Assembly (NCBI GenBank): GCA_016720635.1 | Contig: JADKKF010000015.1 | Location: 43,895 to 107,894, forward strand | Length of the DNA: 64,000 nucleotides | Direction of reading: 5' to 3' | DNA from: Saprospiraceae bacterium | GTDB lineage: Bacteria; Bacteroidota; Bacteroidia; Chitinophagales; Saprospiraceae | In this document: in pieces, positions 19,072 through 27,266 of the stretch | How the letters are laid out: the number at the start of each line of letters is the position of its first letter | Numbering within the stretch: the stretch's first letter is position 1 | Notes under the pieces: model-generated | Told to the model about the DNA's origin: nothing | Seen by the model: only the letters and a program-made list of their open reading frames with translations | Database searches by the model: none | Translations under genes and position numbers: made by a program

Positions 19072-20142
19072 ATGATCGATCAGCTATTTTCCAAAAGCAA
19101 GCGTCCATTTCTCATATCGGGTCCTTGTAGTGCTGAGACTGAATTACAAGTTTTGGAGACTTGTAGAAGGCTTAAAAACACTGGGAAGGTTGATATGTTA
19201 AGGGCTGGTATCTGGAAGCCTCGAACACGCCCTGGTAGCTTCGAAGGGGTGGGGGAGATTGGGCTAAATTGGTTGCTACAAGCAAAAAAAGTAAATAATC
19301 TACCCGTATGTGTAGAAGTAGCTAAAGCTTCACACGTAGAGAGTTGCTTAAAGTTAGGAGTAGATGTGCTTTGGGTTGGGGCTAGAACCACTGCCAATCC
19401 TTTCTCGGTGCAAGAAATAGCAGATGCCTTGACAGGGGTTGAGATTCCTGTTTTGGTTAAAAATCCTACCAATCCCGATTTGGAACTTTGGATCGGAGCC
19501 ATCGAAAGGCTTAGAGAAGCTGGATTATCGCAAATCGCAGCCATTCATCGTGGATTTTCATTTTCAGGTGAAAAAACATTTAGAAATAGACCCCAATGGA
19601 GTATCGCCATCGACTTGAAAACCAGAATGCCCGAAATTCCGATGATTAATGACCCATCGCATATTTGCGGTAGAAGAGATCTGCTTTTTTCAGTGGCTCA
19701 GAAAGCCATGGATTTGAATTTTGATGGCTTGATGATCGAGGCCCATGTGACTCCTGACCAAGCATGGAGTGATGCAGCACAGCAAGTGACACCTGAGATT
19801 TATGCTGAACTGATCGGAAATTTGGTTTTGAGGACCGAATTACCTGAAAAATTGGATAGCATTTCTAATTTGGAAAAAATGCGGAAAAATATCGATTTGA
19901 TTGATGATGAATTAATGAATCTATTGTCCTCTAGGATGAGCATTTCCAGAGAAATTGGAAACTATAAAAAAATGAATAATATCACCATCCTCCAATCCAA
20001 TAGATGGAAAAATACTCTAGAAAGGTTTATCTCAAAAGCTTCTCATCATCAGTTGAGCGAGGATTTTATAGCCAGATTGATCAAAGCAATTCACGACGAA
20101 AGCATAGAACAACAAAATAAAGTTTTGAACAGCCAAATGTAG
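19072..20142 (+). CDS. Bifunctional DAHP synthase / chorismate mutase
   Basis: A 356-residue fusion. Residues about 1-255 are a KDPG-aldolase-like DAHP synthase: FLISGPCSAETE, LRAGIWKPRTRPGSFEGVG, VGARTTANPF, LVKNPTNPD, INDPSHICGRRD, IEAHVTPDQAWSDA. Residues about 265-350 are an AroQ-type (type II) chorismate mutase helix bundle: MRKNIDLIDDELMNLLSSRM, then ISREIGNYKK. This order, synthase first and mutase last, is typical of Bacteroidota. The enzyme condenses phosphoenolpyruvate with erythrose-4-phosphate, and the mutase part turns chorismate into prephenate and may also confer feedback control. It stands alone; the preceding pullulanase gene ends 77 bp upstream. Confidence 0.93.
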   Translation: MIDQLFSKSKRPFLISGPCSAETELQVLETCRRLKNTGKVDMLRAGIWKPRTRPGSFEGVGEIGLNWLLQAKKVNNLPVCVEVAKASHVESCLKLGVDVLWVGARTTANPFSVQEIADALTGVEIPVLVKNPTNPDLELWIGAIERLREAGLSQIAAIHRGFSFSGEKTFRNRPQWSIAIDLKTRMPEIPMINDPSHICGRRDLLFSVAQKAMDLNFDGLMIEAHVTPDQAWSDAAQQVTPEIYAELIGNLVLRTELPEKLDSISNLEKMRKNIDLIDDELMNLLSSRMSISREIGNYKKMNNITILQSNRWKNTLERFISKASHHQLSEDFIARLIKAIHDESIEQQNKVLNSQM

Positions 20143-20199
20143 TTTCTCTCCCAAACTCATTATTCACCAAATAAAAGCCCATATACATAGAAAGATATA

Positions 20200-20207
20200 T
20201 ATCTTTG
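20200..20207 (+). promoter_or_regulatory. Candidate -7 promoter box of arsR
   Basis: TATCTTTG fits the Bacteroidota TAnnTTTG -7 box and ends 20 nt before the arsR ATG at 20228. No good TTG is visible at -33. AT-rich TATATA repeats just upstream could be part of an operator for the ArsR protein itself. Confidence 0.5.
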
Positions 20208-20227
20208 TATTCATAATAGTTTTGTTT

Positions 20228-20533
20228 ATGGTACTTTTAGATAGGATAGAAGAGGCTCGTTTGTTGTCTGCCATCAATATGCTCAAGGTAATAGCGCATC
20301 CTGTGAGGCTTTCCATTGTTGATATTTTGACAGAAAATAAGGAAATGAACATATTGGAAATACAAGCACTTTTGCATTTGGAGCAAGCGATTGCATCCCA
20401 GCACATTACTTTGATGGAGGATAAAGGGGTATTGGTTTCACAGAAGAGAGGCCGAAATAAGTTCGTTTCTTTAAAATTTCCTAAGATGAAGAATATTGTA
20501 ACTTGTTTGGAAAATTGTTGCCATGAGGAGTAG
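20228..20533 (+). CDS. ArsR-family HTH regulator with C-terminal cysteine cluster
   Basis: A 101-residue winged-helix repressor of the ArsR class: MLKVIAHPVRLSIVDIL, the recognition region LHLEQAIASQHITLMEDKGV, and the wing SQKRGRNKFVSLKF. It lacks the classic alpha3 ELCVCDL metal site. Instead three cysteines sit at the C-terminus (C93, C97, C98; CLENCC). The ATG at 20228 is chosen over an in-frame TTG at 20222. It heads a cluster of sulfur-handling genes. By analogy with BigR/SqrR-type ArsR sensors it may respond to persulfide or another thiol-reactive signal. That is inference, because the known sensors place their cysteine pair differently. Metal or arsenic sensing is the main alternative. 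Confidence 0.85.
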   Translation: MVLLDRIEEARLLSAINMLKVIAHPVRLSIVDILTENKEMNILEIQALLHLEQAIASQHITLMEDKGVLVSQKRGRNKFVSLKFPKMKNIVTCLENCCHEE

Positions 20534-20689
20534 ATAGCTTACATGTTTTGGGATTGAAGTGCAAGCAAAGAAGATAAAACGATGAGTAGATGTGGAACTG
20601 AATGTATTGAAATTATTTTTTTTAGAAAAAAGTAAAAATATATACAATAGATAGAAACATTGCTATCTTTACATCTGTTAAATCAAATT

Positions 20690-21487
20690 ATGGAAATAAT
20701 CGGATATATTGCCTCGATTTTTATTGGAATTTCGTTGGGCTTGATTGGAGGAGGAGGCAGTATCCTGACGGTTCCTGTTTTGGTTTATTTGTTCTCCGTA
20801 GAAGCAGTTTCTGCCGCCGCATATTCATTGTTTATTGTTGGTTTGACCAGTTCGGTGGGCTCTTATTCTTATTTTCGGCAAGGCTTGGTGAATTTTAAAA
20901 CTGCCTTGTTGTTTGGCGGTCCTTCTATAATATCTGTTTTTTTGACAAGGGCTTTTTTAGTCCCCGCGATACCAAATGAGATTTTTACCATAGGTGGATT
21001 TGTTTTAACGAAAGGGGTTTTTCTTATGGTGCTTTTCGCATTTTTGATGATTGGAGCATCATACAAGATGATAAAATCGGACAAGAATGGTCAAGTAAAC
21101 GAAAGCAAAAGTCTACAAATTAACTATCCTATTCTAATGCTTCAGGGAGCTATGGTTGGCGGATTAACGAGCCTTGTAGGTGCAGGAGGGGGCTTTTTGA
21201 TTATTCCAGCACTGGTGTTATTGTCAAAATTGCCCATGAAAGAGGCCATTGGTACTTCGCTATTGATCATCGCAACCAATTCGTTTATTGGGTTTTTGAG
21301 TGAGCCTAGCGAGACCTACATGGATTGGAAGCTTTTGTTATCTGTGTCAGGATTTGCAATTTTTGGAATTTTGTTGGGTTTGATGCTTTCCAAGAAAATT
21401 GACGGGGCTAAATTAAAACCTGCTTTTGGTTGGTTTGTTTTAGTTATGGGAGTATATATCATGGTTCGAGAAACAATCTTAAAGTAA
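20690..21487 (+). CDS. TauE/SafE-family sulfite or organosulfur exporter
   Basis: A 265-residue membrane protein with about eight hydrophobic segments in two similar halves. The glycine-rich family motif occurs twice: GISLGLIGGGGSILTVPVLV near the N-terminus and GGLTSLVGAGGGFLIIPALV in the middle. TauE/SafE permeases move sulfite, sulfoacetate or similar anions across the inner membrane. The ATG at 20690 is chosen; an upstream TTG-initiated extension would overlap a TATCTTTA promoter-like box at 20663-20670. The ArsR regulator precedes it by 156 bp and a rhodanese follows by 5 bp, which places it in the sulfur cluster. Confidence 0.88.
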   Translation: MEIIGYIASIFIGISLGLIGGGGSILTVPVLVYLFSVEAVSAAAYSLFIVGLTSSVGSYSYFRQGLVNFKTALLFGGPSIISVFLTRAFLVPAIPNEIFTIGGFVLTKGVFLMVLFAFLMIGASYKMIKSDKNGQVNESKSLQINYPILMLQGAMVGGLTSLVGAGGGFLIIPALVLLSKLPMKEAIGTSLLIIATNSFIGFLSEPSETYMDWKLLLSVSGFAIFGILLGLMLSKKIDGAKLKPAFGWFVLVMGVYIMVRETILK

Positions 21488-21492
21488 ATAAT

Positions 21493-21819
21493 ATGTTTGA
21501 TTTTTTAAAAAAATTATTTGGAAGTGGAGGGTCTGAAAATCTAAGACCGTTGATAGAAAATGGTGCCTATTTGGTAGATGTTAGGACGCCTTTTGAATTT
21601 TCTGGAGGATCTGTGAAAGGTGCAGTAAATATTCCCCTCGATAAGGTGCAAAATAATTTGGCAAAATTCAAAAATAAAAACCAAATTATCGTATTTTGTA
21701 GGAGTGGAAATAGGAGCGGACAAGCTAAGTCGATTTTAGCCCAAAATGGCATTACAAATGTAACAAATGGGGGGACTTGGCAAAACGTTAATCAATATGT
21801 AACCAATAAAAATAAATAA
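21493..21819 (+). CDS. Single-domain rhodanese
   Basis: A 108-residue rhodanese-like sulfurtransferase. It has the N-terminal substrate region YLVDVRTPFEFSGGSVKGAVNIP and the active-site loop VFCRSGNRSGQA, with the catalytic Cys that carries the persulfide. It has no signal peptide, so a cytosolic role is expected. The ATG at 21493 lies 5 bp after the TauE/SafE stop; an upstream in-frame start would overlap that gene. The DUF2892 gene follows by 4 bp, so these are surely one transcript. It probably passes sulfane sulfur between thiosulfate or glutathione persulfide and other proteins of the cluster. Confidence 0.93.
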   Translation: MFDFLKKLFGSGGSENLRPLIENGAYLVDVRTPFEFSGGSVKGAVNIPLDKVQNNLAKFKNKNQIIVFCRSGNRSGQAKSILAQNGITNVTNGGTWQNVNQYVTNKNK

Positions 21820-21823
21820 TAAT

Positions 21824-22030
21824 ATGAAAAAGAACATGGGTGCAACCGACAAATTAATCCGTATTATTTTGGCAGTCTTGGTTGCTGTGTTGTATTATAC
21901 TGGGGTTATCGGGGGTACTACTGCCATCATTTTAGGGCTTTTGGCGATGGTGTTTTTGTTAACATCTTTCATCTCATTTTGCCCATTGTATTTGCCATTC
22001 GGAATTTCAACCGTAGAGAAAAAGGATTAA
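21824..22030 (+). CDS. DUF2892 (YgaP-type) small membrane protein
   Basis: A 68-residue protein with two membrane helices. It begins MKKNMGATDKLIRIILAVLV and ends in a FCPLYLPFGIST segment, which matches DUF2892. In other bacteria this domain is fused to rhodanese (YgaP), where it forms the membrane part. Here it is a separate gene 4 bp after the rhodanese, so the two probably act together. It may anchor the sulfurtransferase or form a small conduit for sulfur species. Confidence 0.85.
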   Translation: MKKNMGATDKLIRIILAVLVAVLYYTGVIGGTTAIILGLLAMVFLLTSFISFCPLYLPFGISTVEKKD

Positions 22031-22035
22031 AAAAT

Positions 22036-22602
22036 ATGCTAGAAATTATTAGGCAGCCATGGCATTGGTCCATAGCAGGGCTTCTTATTGGCCTTACGGT
22101 TCCAACGTTATTACTAATTGGTAATAAAAAATTTGGTGTTTCCTCGTCGTTACGGCATCTATGTGCGATGTGTGTTCCCGCCAACATACCATTTTTTCAG
22201 TACGAATGGAAAAAAGAAATTTGGAACTTATTTTTTGTTGGTGGGATGCTTATTGGAGCCTTGATTGCATCAAAATTCCTGCACAATCCCAGCAATATAG
22301 TCGTTGCAGAGAGTACAAAAACCGTCCTTTACCAATACGGGATTACAGATTTTAGCAAACTGATGCCTACCCAGATTTTTAATGTCGCGAATATTTTTAC
22401 GTTGAAAGGATTTGCATTTTTTGTCTTTGGAGGATTTTTGGTTGGGTTTGGCACTAGATACGCGGGTGGGTGTACCAGTGGACATTCCATCATGGGACTT
22501 TCTACCTTGCAATGGCCTTCTTTAGTAGCAACTATTTGCTTTATGATAGGAGGATTTTTCTCCGCCAACATAATTATTCCTTTTATTTTTAAGTTATTCT
22601 AG
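22036..22602 (+). CDS. YeeE/YedE-family thiosulfate transporter half
   Basis: A 188-residue membrane protein with about five helices and the family motif GGCTSGHSIMGLS (about residues 139-151), whose cysteine is important in the TsuA thiosulfate transporter. A second cysteine pair lies in LCAMCVPANIP. The ATG at 22036 is chosen because it sits 5 bp after the upstream stop; a start at 21979 would overlap DUF2892. Full-length YeeE/YedE proteins have two such halves. Here the second half is encoded by the next gene 3 bp downstream, so the two likely assemble as a heterodimer that imports thiosulfate or another sulfur compound. Confidence 0.88.
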   Translation: MLEIIRQPWHWSIAGLLIGLTVPTLLLIGNKKFGVSSSLRHLCAMCVPANIPFFQYEWKKEIWNLFFVGGMLIGALIASKFLHNPSNIVVAESTKTVLYQYGITDFSKLMPTQIFNVANIFTLKGFAFFVFGGFLVGFGTRYAGGCTSGHSIMGLSTLQWPSLVATICFMIGGFFSANIIIPFIFKLF

Positions 22603-22605
22603 TAT

Positions 22606-23094
22606 ATGGTAAATAATAATTTGGAAGATGTTCGTCATCAGGATTCTATATGTACCAATGAAGCAATGGTTCAACATCCTTTTTGGCACAATTTAAAATA
22701 TATGGCTGTAGGGATTGTCTTTGGAATTGTTTTTGTAAAAGCCGAAATAATCAGTTGGTTCAGGATCCAGGAAATGTTTAGACTACATTCATTTTTTATG
22801 TATGGCGTGATTGGTACAGCTGTAGTTGTTGGAATGCTTTCTGTTTGGATTATTAAGAAATTTAACTTGAAAACATTGAGCGGAGAAACTGTAAAGTTTG
22901 AAGATAAAAGCTTTAATAAAGGTCAAATATATGGGGCACTAATTTTTGGCATCGGATGGGCAATTACAGGGGCCTGTCCTGGTCCTCTTTTTGCACAAAT
23001 TGGGAGTGGGTTCGCTGTAGTTGTAATCACATTTTTGAGTGCATTGGCGGGTACATGGGTGTATGGATATTTTAGAGAAAAATTACCGCATTGA
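22606..23094 (+). CDS. YeeE/YedE-family second half (DUF6691-like)
   Basis: A 162-residue membrane protein with about four helices and the conserved cysteine motif GACPGPLFAQIGSG near its C-terminus, the counterpart of the GCTSGH motif in the gene before. It begins with a hydrophilic stretch of about 28 residues, then LKYMAVGIVFGIVFVKAEII. Split YeeE/YedE pairs of this kind are common in Bacteroidota and usually lie beside rhodaneses and MBL-fold sulfur dioxygenases, as here. It is expected to complete the transporter pore. Confidence 0.87.
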   Translation: MVNNNLEDVRHQDSICTNEAMVQHPFWHNLKYMAVGIVFGIVFVKAEIISWFRIQEMFRLHSFFMYGVIGTAVVVGMLSVWIIKKFNLKTLSGETVKFEDKSFNKGQIYGALIFGIGWAITGACPGPLFAQIGSGFAVVVITFLSALAGTWVYGYFREKLPH

Positions 23095-23134
23095 AATGAT
23101 TTATTTTTTTTAATGCTTAAACATCGATGGAATT

Positions 23135-23758
23135 ATGGATAATAAAGAAATTTCATATAGTAACTCAGATGGCGATGATGATATCACAAAAGTAAATTTT
23201 TGGGACAATCAATATCAACAAGGAAATACAGGCTGGGATTTAAAACAAGTCTCGCCACCTTTAAAGGCTTATTTCGACCAATTAGTGGACAAGAAGCTCT
23301 CGATTCTAATCGCAGGTTGTGGTAATGCTTATGAAGCTGAATATTTACATTCTTTGGGCTTTGAAGATATCACTTTGGTGGATATTTCGGAAACTTTGGT
23401 CAATAGTTTAAGGCAGAAATTCACCCATTTACCTATAAGAATAATCAACGAAGATATTTTTCAACACCACGGGAAATATGATTTAATAGTCGAGCAAACG
23501 CTTTTTTGTGCGATTGATCCAAGTCTTAGAGGGCAGTATGTAAAAAAAATGCACGAATTGCTTAATGAAGGTGGTAAGCTAATGGGTTTACTATTCGCCA
23601 GCACATTTGAAAAGCCTGGGCCGCCCTTTGGAGGGAGTAAACAGGAGTACGAAAGATTATTCGGAGATTTTTTTGATTTCAAAGCTTTCGAACTTTGTTA
23701 TAATTCCATAAGACCTAGGCTCGGAAACGAATTGTTTTTCATTTTTTTAAAAAGATAA
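23135..23758 (+). CDS. Thiopurine S-methyltransferase-like SAM-dependent methyltransferase
   Basis: A 207-residue class I methyltransferase of the TPMT type. It opens with the family's FWDNQYQQGNTGWDLKQVSP segment. The SAM-binding motif I is LIAGCGNAYEAEYL (about residues 59-72), followed by acidic LVDIS. Motif IV is EQTLFCAIDPSLR. TPMT-like enzymes methylate thiols and small sulfur, selenium or halide acceptors. In the sulfur cluster, methylation of hydrogen sulfide or a toxic thiol is plausible, but the acceptor cannot be read from the sequence. It lies 40 bp after the YeeE/YedE pair and 26 bp before the MBL-rhodanese gene. Confidence 0.85.
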   Translation: MDNKEISYSNSDGDDDITKVNFWDNQYQQGNTGWDLKQVSPPLKAYFDQLVDKKLSILIAGCGNAYEAEYLHSLGFEDITLVDISETLVNSLRQKFTHLPIRIINEDIFQHHGKYDLIVEQTLFCAIDPSLRGQYVKKMHELLNEGGKLMGLLFASTFEKPGPPFGGSKQEYERLFGDFFDFKAFELCYNSIRPRLGNELFFIFLKR

Positions 23759-23784
23759 TTTTATAAATATAAAAATACATAGAT

Positions 23785-25218
23785 ATGGAAAATTCAAATT
23801 TTAAAATTGAACAGATCTATACAGGATGTTTAGCGCAAGGAGCCTATTATATCACTTCAGAAGGTGAGGCAGCGATTATCGATCCATTGAGAGAAACTCA
23901 ACCGTATATTGACCGATTGGAAAGAGATGGTGTAAAGCTCAAATATATTTTTGAAACGCACTTTCATGCAGATTTCGTTAGTGGACATCTCGACCTAAGT
24001 AAAAAAACTGGAGCATCCATAGTATATGGACCTACAGCCCAGCCAAGTTTTGAATTCATTGCAGCTGAGGACAATCAAGTTTTCAATATCGGTAAAATTA
24101 AAATCAAAGTTCTTCACACGCCAGGGCATACTCTCGAAAGCTCGTGTTTTTTATTAATAGATGAAAATGGAAAGGATTACGCATTGTTCAGTGGTGATAC
24201 TTTATTCATTGGTGATGTTGGAAGGCCAGATTTGGCGCAGAAAGCAGCTTCCATGACCCAGGAGCAATTGGCTGGGATTTTATTTCACTCCCTTAGAGAT
24301 AAAGTCATGCCTCTAAGCGATGATGTCTTGGTTTATCCTGCACATGGTGCTGGCAGTGCTTGCGGTAAGAATATGAGTAAGGAAACGATTTCTACTATTG
24401 GCAATCAAAAACTCGAAAATTATGCACTGAGGGTTAATATGACTGAGGCTGAATTTATCAAAGAAGTGACTGATGGACTTTTGCCCCCTCCTATATATTT
24501 TGGGGCCAATGTGGCTATGAATAAGAATGGATATGAATCCTTTGACGAGGTTTTAAATCATGGAATGCGCTCATTATCGCCGGATGAATTCGAGGTCCTT
24601 GCTGAAGAAAGTGGCGCACTCGTTTTAGATACTAGAGACAATACAAAATTCTGTCATGGATTCATTCCTCAATCCATAAATATAGGGATTGAAGGCGATT
24701 TTGCCCCTTGGGTGGGTGCCATGATCGGTGATGTTAAGCAAGCAATTATCCTAGTGACAGAACTGGGCAAGGAACAAGAAGCTGTAACCCGCCTAACGAG
24801 GGTAGGATTTGATAATATATTAGGCCATCTAAAGGGTGGATATGAAGCTTGGGTGGAAAGTGGCAAAGAAATAGATACGGTAAATAGAATCACGGCAGAT
24901 CAATTCGCACAGAAATTTGATCCATCAAAAGATAAGGTCATCGATATTAGAAAGCAAAGTGAATATGAGGCGGAGCATATTGAGGAGGCTTATATATGGC
25001 CATTGGCTGATATTAATCAGTGGATTAAAGACATAAACCCGCAAGAACATTTTTATATGCACTGTGCTGGAGGGTATAGAAGTATGATTGCCGCCAGTAT
25101 TTTGCAGGCTAGAGGATTTAGGAATTTTACAGAAATAAAAGGAGGCTTCAACGCAATTTCAAAAACCAATATACCAAAAACGGATTTTGTATGTCAAAGC
25201 AAAGTTTTGAAAGTATAA
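23785..25218 (+). CDS. MBL-fold persulfide dioxygenase-like protein with two rhodanese domains
   Basis: A 477-residue three-domain protein. Residues about 1-235 are a metallo-beta-lactamase-fold domain with THFHADFVSGH (metal ligands), HTPGHT, FSGDTLFIGDVGRPD and YPAHGAGSACG, as in ETHE1-type persulfide dioxygenases. A first rhodanese domain (about 265-360, LDTRDNTKFCHGF to LGHLKGG) appears to lack the catalytic Cys. The second (about 375-470) has it in HCAGGYRS. The family oxidises glutathione persulfide to sulfite, and the rhodanese part exchanges sulfur between sulfite, thiosulfate and persulfide. With the sulfite exporter, rhodanese and transporter upstream it forms a coherent sulfide-detoxification route. 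A terminator follows. Confidence 0.92.
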   Translation: MENSNFKIEQIYTGCLAQGAYYITSEGEAAIIDPLRETQPYIDRLERDGVKLKYIFETHFHADFVSGHLDLSKKTGASIVYGPTAQPSFEFIAAEDNQVFNIGKIKIKVLHTPGHTLESSCFLLIDENGKDYALFSGDTLFIGDVGRPDLAQKAASMTQEQLAGILFHSLRDKVMPLSDDVLVYPAHGAGSACGKNMSKETISTIGNQKLENYALRVNMTEAEFIKEVTDGLLPPPIYFGANVAMNKNGYESFDEVLNHGMRSLSPDEFEVLAEESGALVLDTRDNTKFCHGFIPQSINIGIEGDFAPWVGAMIGDVKQAIILVTELGKEQEAVTRLTRVGFDNILGHLKGGYEAWVESGKEIDTVNRITADQFAQKFDPSKDKVIDIRKQSEYEAEHIEEAYIWPLADINQWIKDINPQEHFYMHCAGGYRSMIAASILQARGFRNFTEIKGGFNAISKTNIPKTDFVCQSKVLKV

Positions 25219-25229
25219 GTTTATTTGGG

Positions 25230-25257
25230 GGGGAATTAAACAATTCCCCTTCTTTTG
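25230..25257 (+). terminator. Rho-independent terminator of the sulfur cluster
   Basis: A perfect 8-bp stem, GGGGAATT (25230-25237) with AATTCCCC (25242-25249), has a 4-nt loop and is followed by TTCTTTT. It lies 12 bp after the MBL-rhodanese stop and just before the TetR operator, so it insulates the efflux operon from the sulfur cluster. Confidence 0.8.
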
Positions 25258-25267
25258 ATATTTATAT

Positions 25268-25287
25268 GTTAGTGAATGTTCACTAAC
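25268..25287 (+). promoter_or_regulatory. Palindromic TetR operator
   Basis: GTTAGTGAATGTTCACTAAC is a perfect inverted repeat with 9-bp arms around a TG centre. It ends 14 bp before the tetR ATG. A near-consensus -7 box (TAATTTTTG, 25288-25296) begins directly after it, so bound repressor would block transcription of the TetR-efflux operon. This strongly suggests autoregulation. Confidence 0.8.
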
Positions 25288-25301
25288 TAATTTTTGCGCT
25301 A

Positions 25302-25889
25302 ATGAGTCAGAACATTTCTGCGAGGCAATTTGAGATCATAGAAGCATCGGGGCGATTGCTGATGCGGAAGGGTATGCAAGGTTTGACCACAAAGAATTTG
25401 GCATCGGAAATGAATTTTACCGAAAGTGCCCTTTACAGACACTTCACGAATAAAGATGCAATAATACTGCACTTGATTCGGTATCTTTCAGGAAATATCA
25501 AATCTAGATTTAGTGATATTGTCAATACAGATATAAATCCGCAAGAAAAATTTAGAGCTTTATTTCAAAGTCAATTCCATTTTTTTAAAAAAAATCCTCA
25601 TTTTATTATCATCATATTAAATGATAGTTTGATTGATAAGTCGCACGATATCATCAACGAAATCTTGGTGTTAATCGCCATGAATCAAAATTTTATTTCG
25701 GGTGTTATCGATGAAGGTAAGGCAGCAGGCCATTTTAAGAGTGATATAGATACTGAATATATGGTGCATATTACCTTGGGGTCATTTCGCCTTCAGATGT
25801 TGAAATGGAAAATGAGCCAATTCAGCTTCGACATAGAAGAAGAAGGGATGCGATTGATGGATAGTTTGACAAAACTCTTCCACGGATAA
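25302..25889 (+). CDS. TetR/AcrR-family repressor of the efflux operon
   Basis: A 195-residue regulator. The N-terminal helix-turn-helix (about residues 8-55) has the family pattern IIEASGRLLMRKGMQGLTTK, then ESALYRHFTNKDAII. The C-terminal ligand domain (about 75-190) is helical and not specific enough to name an inducer. It is the first gene of a run with TolC, an HlyD-like adaptor, an FtsX-type permease and an ABC ATPase, with gaps of 31, 23, 52 and 2 bp. A perfect palindrome ends 14 bp before its start. It most likely represses the whole unit until an exported compound binds. Confidence 0.92.
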   Translation: MSQNISARQFEIIEASGRLLMRKGMQGLTTKNLASEMNFTESALYRHFTNKDAIILHLIRYLSGNIKSRFSDIVNTDINPQEKFRALFQSQFHFFKKNPHFIIIILNDSLIDKSHDIINEILVLIAMNQNFISGVIDEGKAAGHFKSDIDTEYMVHITLGSFRLQMLKWKMSQFSFDIEEEGMRLMDSLTKLFHG

Positions 25890-25920
25890 TTGATTACTTG
25901 AATTCGATTTAATTTTAATT

Positions 25921-27243
25921 ATGGACTTAAAAAAAATAAATTTTGCCATTTTCCTGATTTTGATATTTTCAATTTGTGATGTAATTGGACAAGAACAAAA
26001 AGTTTTCAATTCCATCAATGAAATATGGGATTTTACTGAAAAAAATAACCACATTTATAAGAATTCATCCCTGCAAACGCAACTGGCAGAACTATCTTAC
26101 AAGACGGCCAAGGTCAATGCCTTTAATCCTCGAATTCCAATTTCAGTTCAAACCATCGACAATACAAAACAGCAAGTTAGTTTTCTGCCTGGACAAGCTT
26201 TTGGACTGCCAGAAGGCAGCTATAAAGAAATTGCCATAGGGCAACAGTATCTAGCCACATTTTCGGTTCAGCCTCAATTTGATATTATAAATTTATATAA
26301 TATGAAGACGGCGAATATTGCAAAAATAAACCAAGAATTGACAAATAATCAAAATATTATTCAGAAATTAAATCATTTTGATCGGTTAAATGTGGTATAT
26401 TTTGGTTTGTTGGCATTAAATGGACAAAAGATAATTCTAGACCAAAATCTTGCTCTTTCAAAAAATATTCTCAACATAACTCAAAATAAATACGATGAGG
26501 GTCTTATCAGAAAACAGGACTTAAATGAAGCACAGATCAACTACCTAAATATTCTTGATAAAATAGAACAAGCCAATTATAGTGTTCGATATCAAACTCA
26601 GAATCTTTCGTTATTGCTCGAAGTGCCCATGGATCCAGTTTTGACCGAAAATGTTTGGGATTTTGACACTATAGCTGCAGTCGATGTCATTCATAATCAA
26701 TTGTTGCCGACGAATTCAAAACTTCAAAGGCAATATTATGAAAGTGAATTGGCGGCTTTGAAATACCAAAATTTTCCAGTATTAAGCTTTATTTCTTCCT
26801 TTAATTGGCAAAATCTCAGCAATGATTTTTTCTTTTCGAAAAAGTCTTCTTGGATAGATTACAATTACGTTGGATTGAAATTATCTTATGATTTGCCCAC
26901 CACAGTCAATAAATACACCAATTTGAAGTCTAAACAATTGCAGTATGAGATTCAAAAAAACAATGAAATATTTGCTTTTAAAGAAAATGAAATTCGAAAC
27001 AATCAAATGGTCATCGACCTCGAAAAAGCCATCACTCAGAAGGAACAGCAGCAGAAAATTTACCTTTTGAAAAAAGATTCCTTTGAAAAAAACTATGACC
27101 AATACCTTGAAAATGTTTTGCCGCTGGACAAGCTTTTGCTTTCACAAATGGACATGATGAATAGTCGATTAGCGTTGGTAACGACCTTGGCAAATATTGG
27201 GCTATACAAACACAAAATCGAATTGTACAATCGAGTGAATTAA
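25921..27243 (+). CDS. TolC-family outer-membrane efflux protein
   Basis: A 440-residue protein with a signal peptide ending near DVIGQ, followed by the two long helical coiled-coil repeats typical of TolC-type channels. Helix-rich stretches include LNHFDRLNVVYFGLLALNGQ, then NITQNKYDEGLIRKQDLNEA (the YxxGL motif of the family), and a matching second repeat near the C-terminus ending NSRLALVTTLANIGLY. It would form the outer-membrane and periplasmic tunnel for the adaptor and ABC pump encoded next. The first gene of the operon is its likely repressor. Confidence 0.9.
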   Translation: MDLKKINFAIFLILIFSICDVIGQEQKVFNSINEIWDFTEKNNHIYKNSSLQTQLAELSYKTAKVNAFNPRIPISVQTIDNTKQQVSFLPGQAFGLPEGSYKEIAIGQQYLATFSVQPQFDIINLYNMKTANIAKINQELTNNQNIIQKLNHFDRLNVVYFGLLALNGQKIILDQNLALSKNILNITQNKYDEGLIRKQDLNEAQINYLNILDKIEQANYSVRYQTQNLSLLLEVPMDPVLTENVWDFDTIAAVDVIHNQLLPTNSKLQRQYYESELAALKYQNFPVLSFISSFNWQNLSNDFFFSKKSSWIDYNYVGLKLSYDLPTTVNKYTNLKSKQLQYEIQKNNEIFAFKENEIRNNQMVIDLEKAITQKEQQQKIYLLKKDSFEKNYDQYLENVLPLDKLLLSQMDMMNSRLALVTTLANIGLYKHKIELYNRVN

Positions 27244-27266
27244 CAGTATTTTAAAAATTCAACTAC

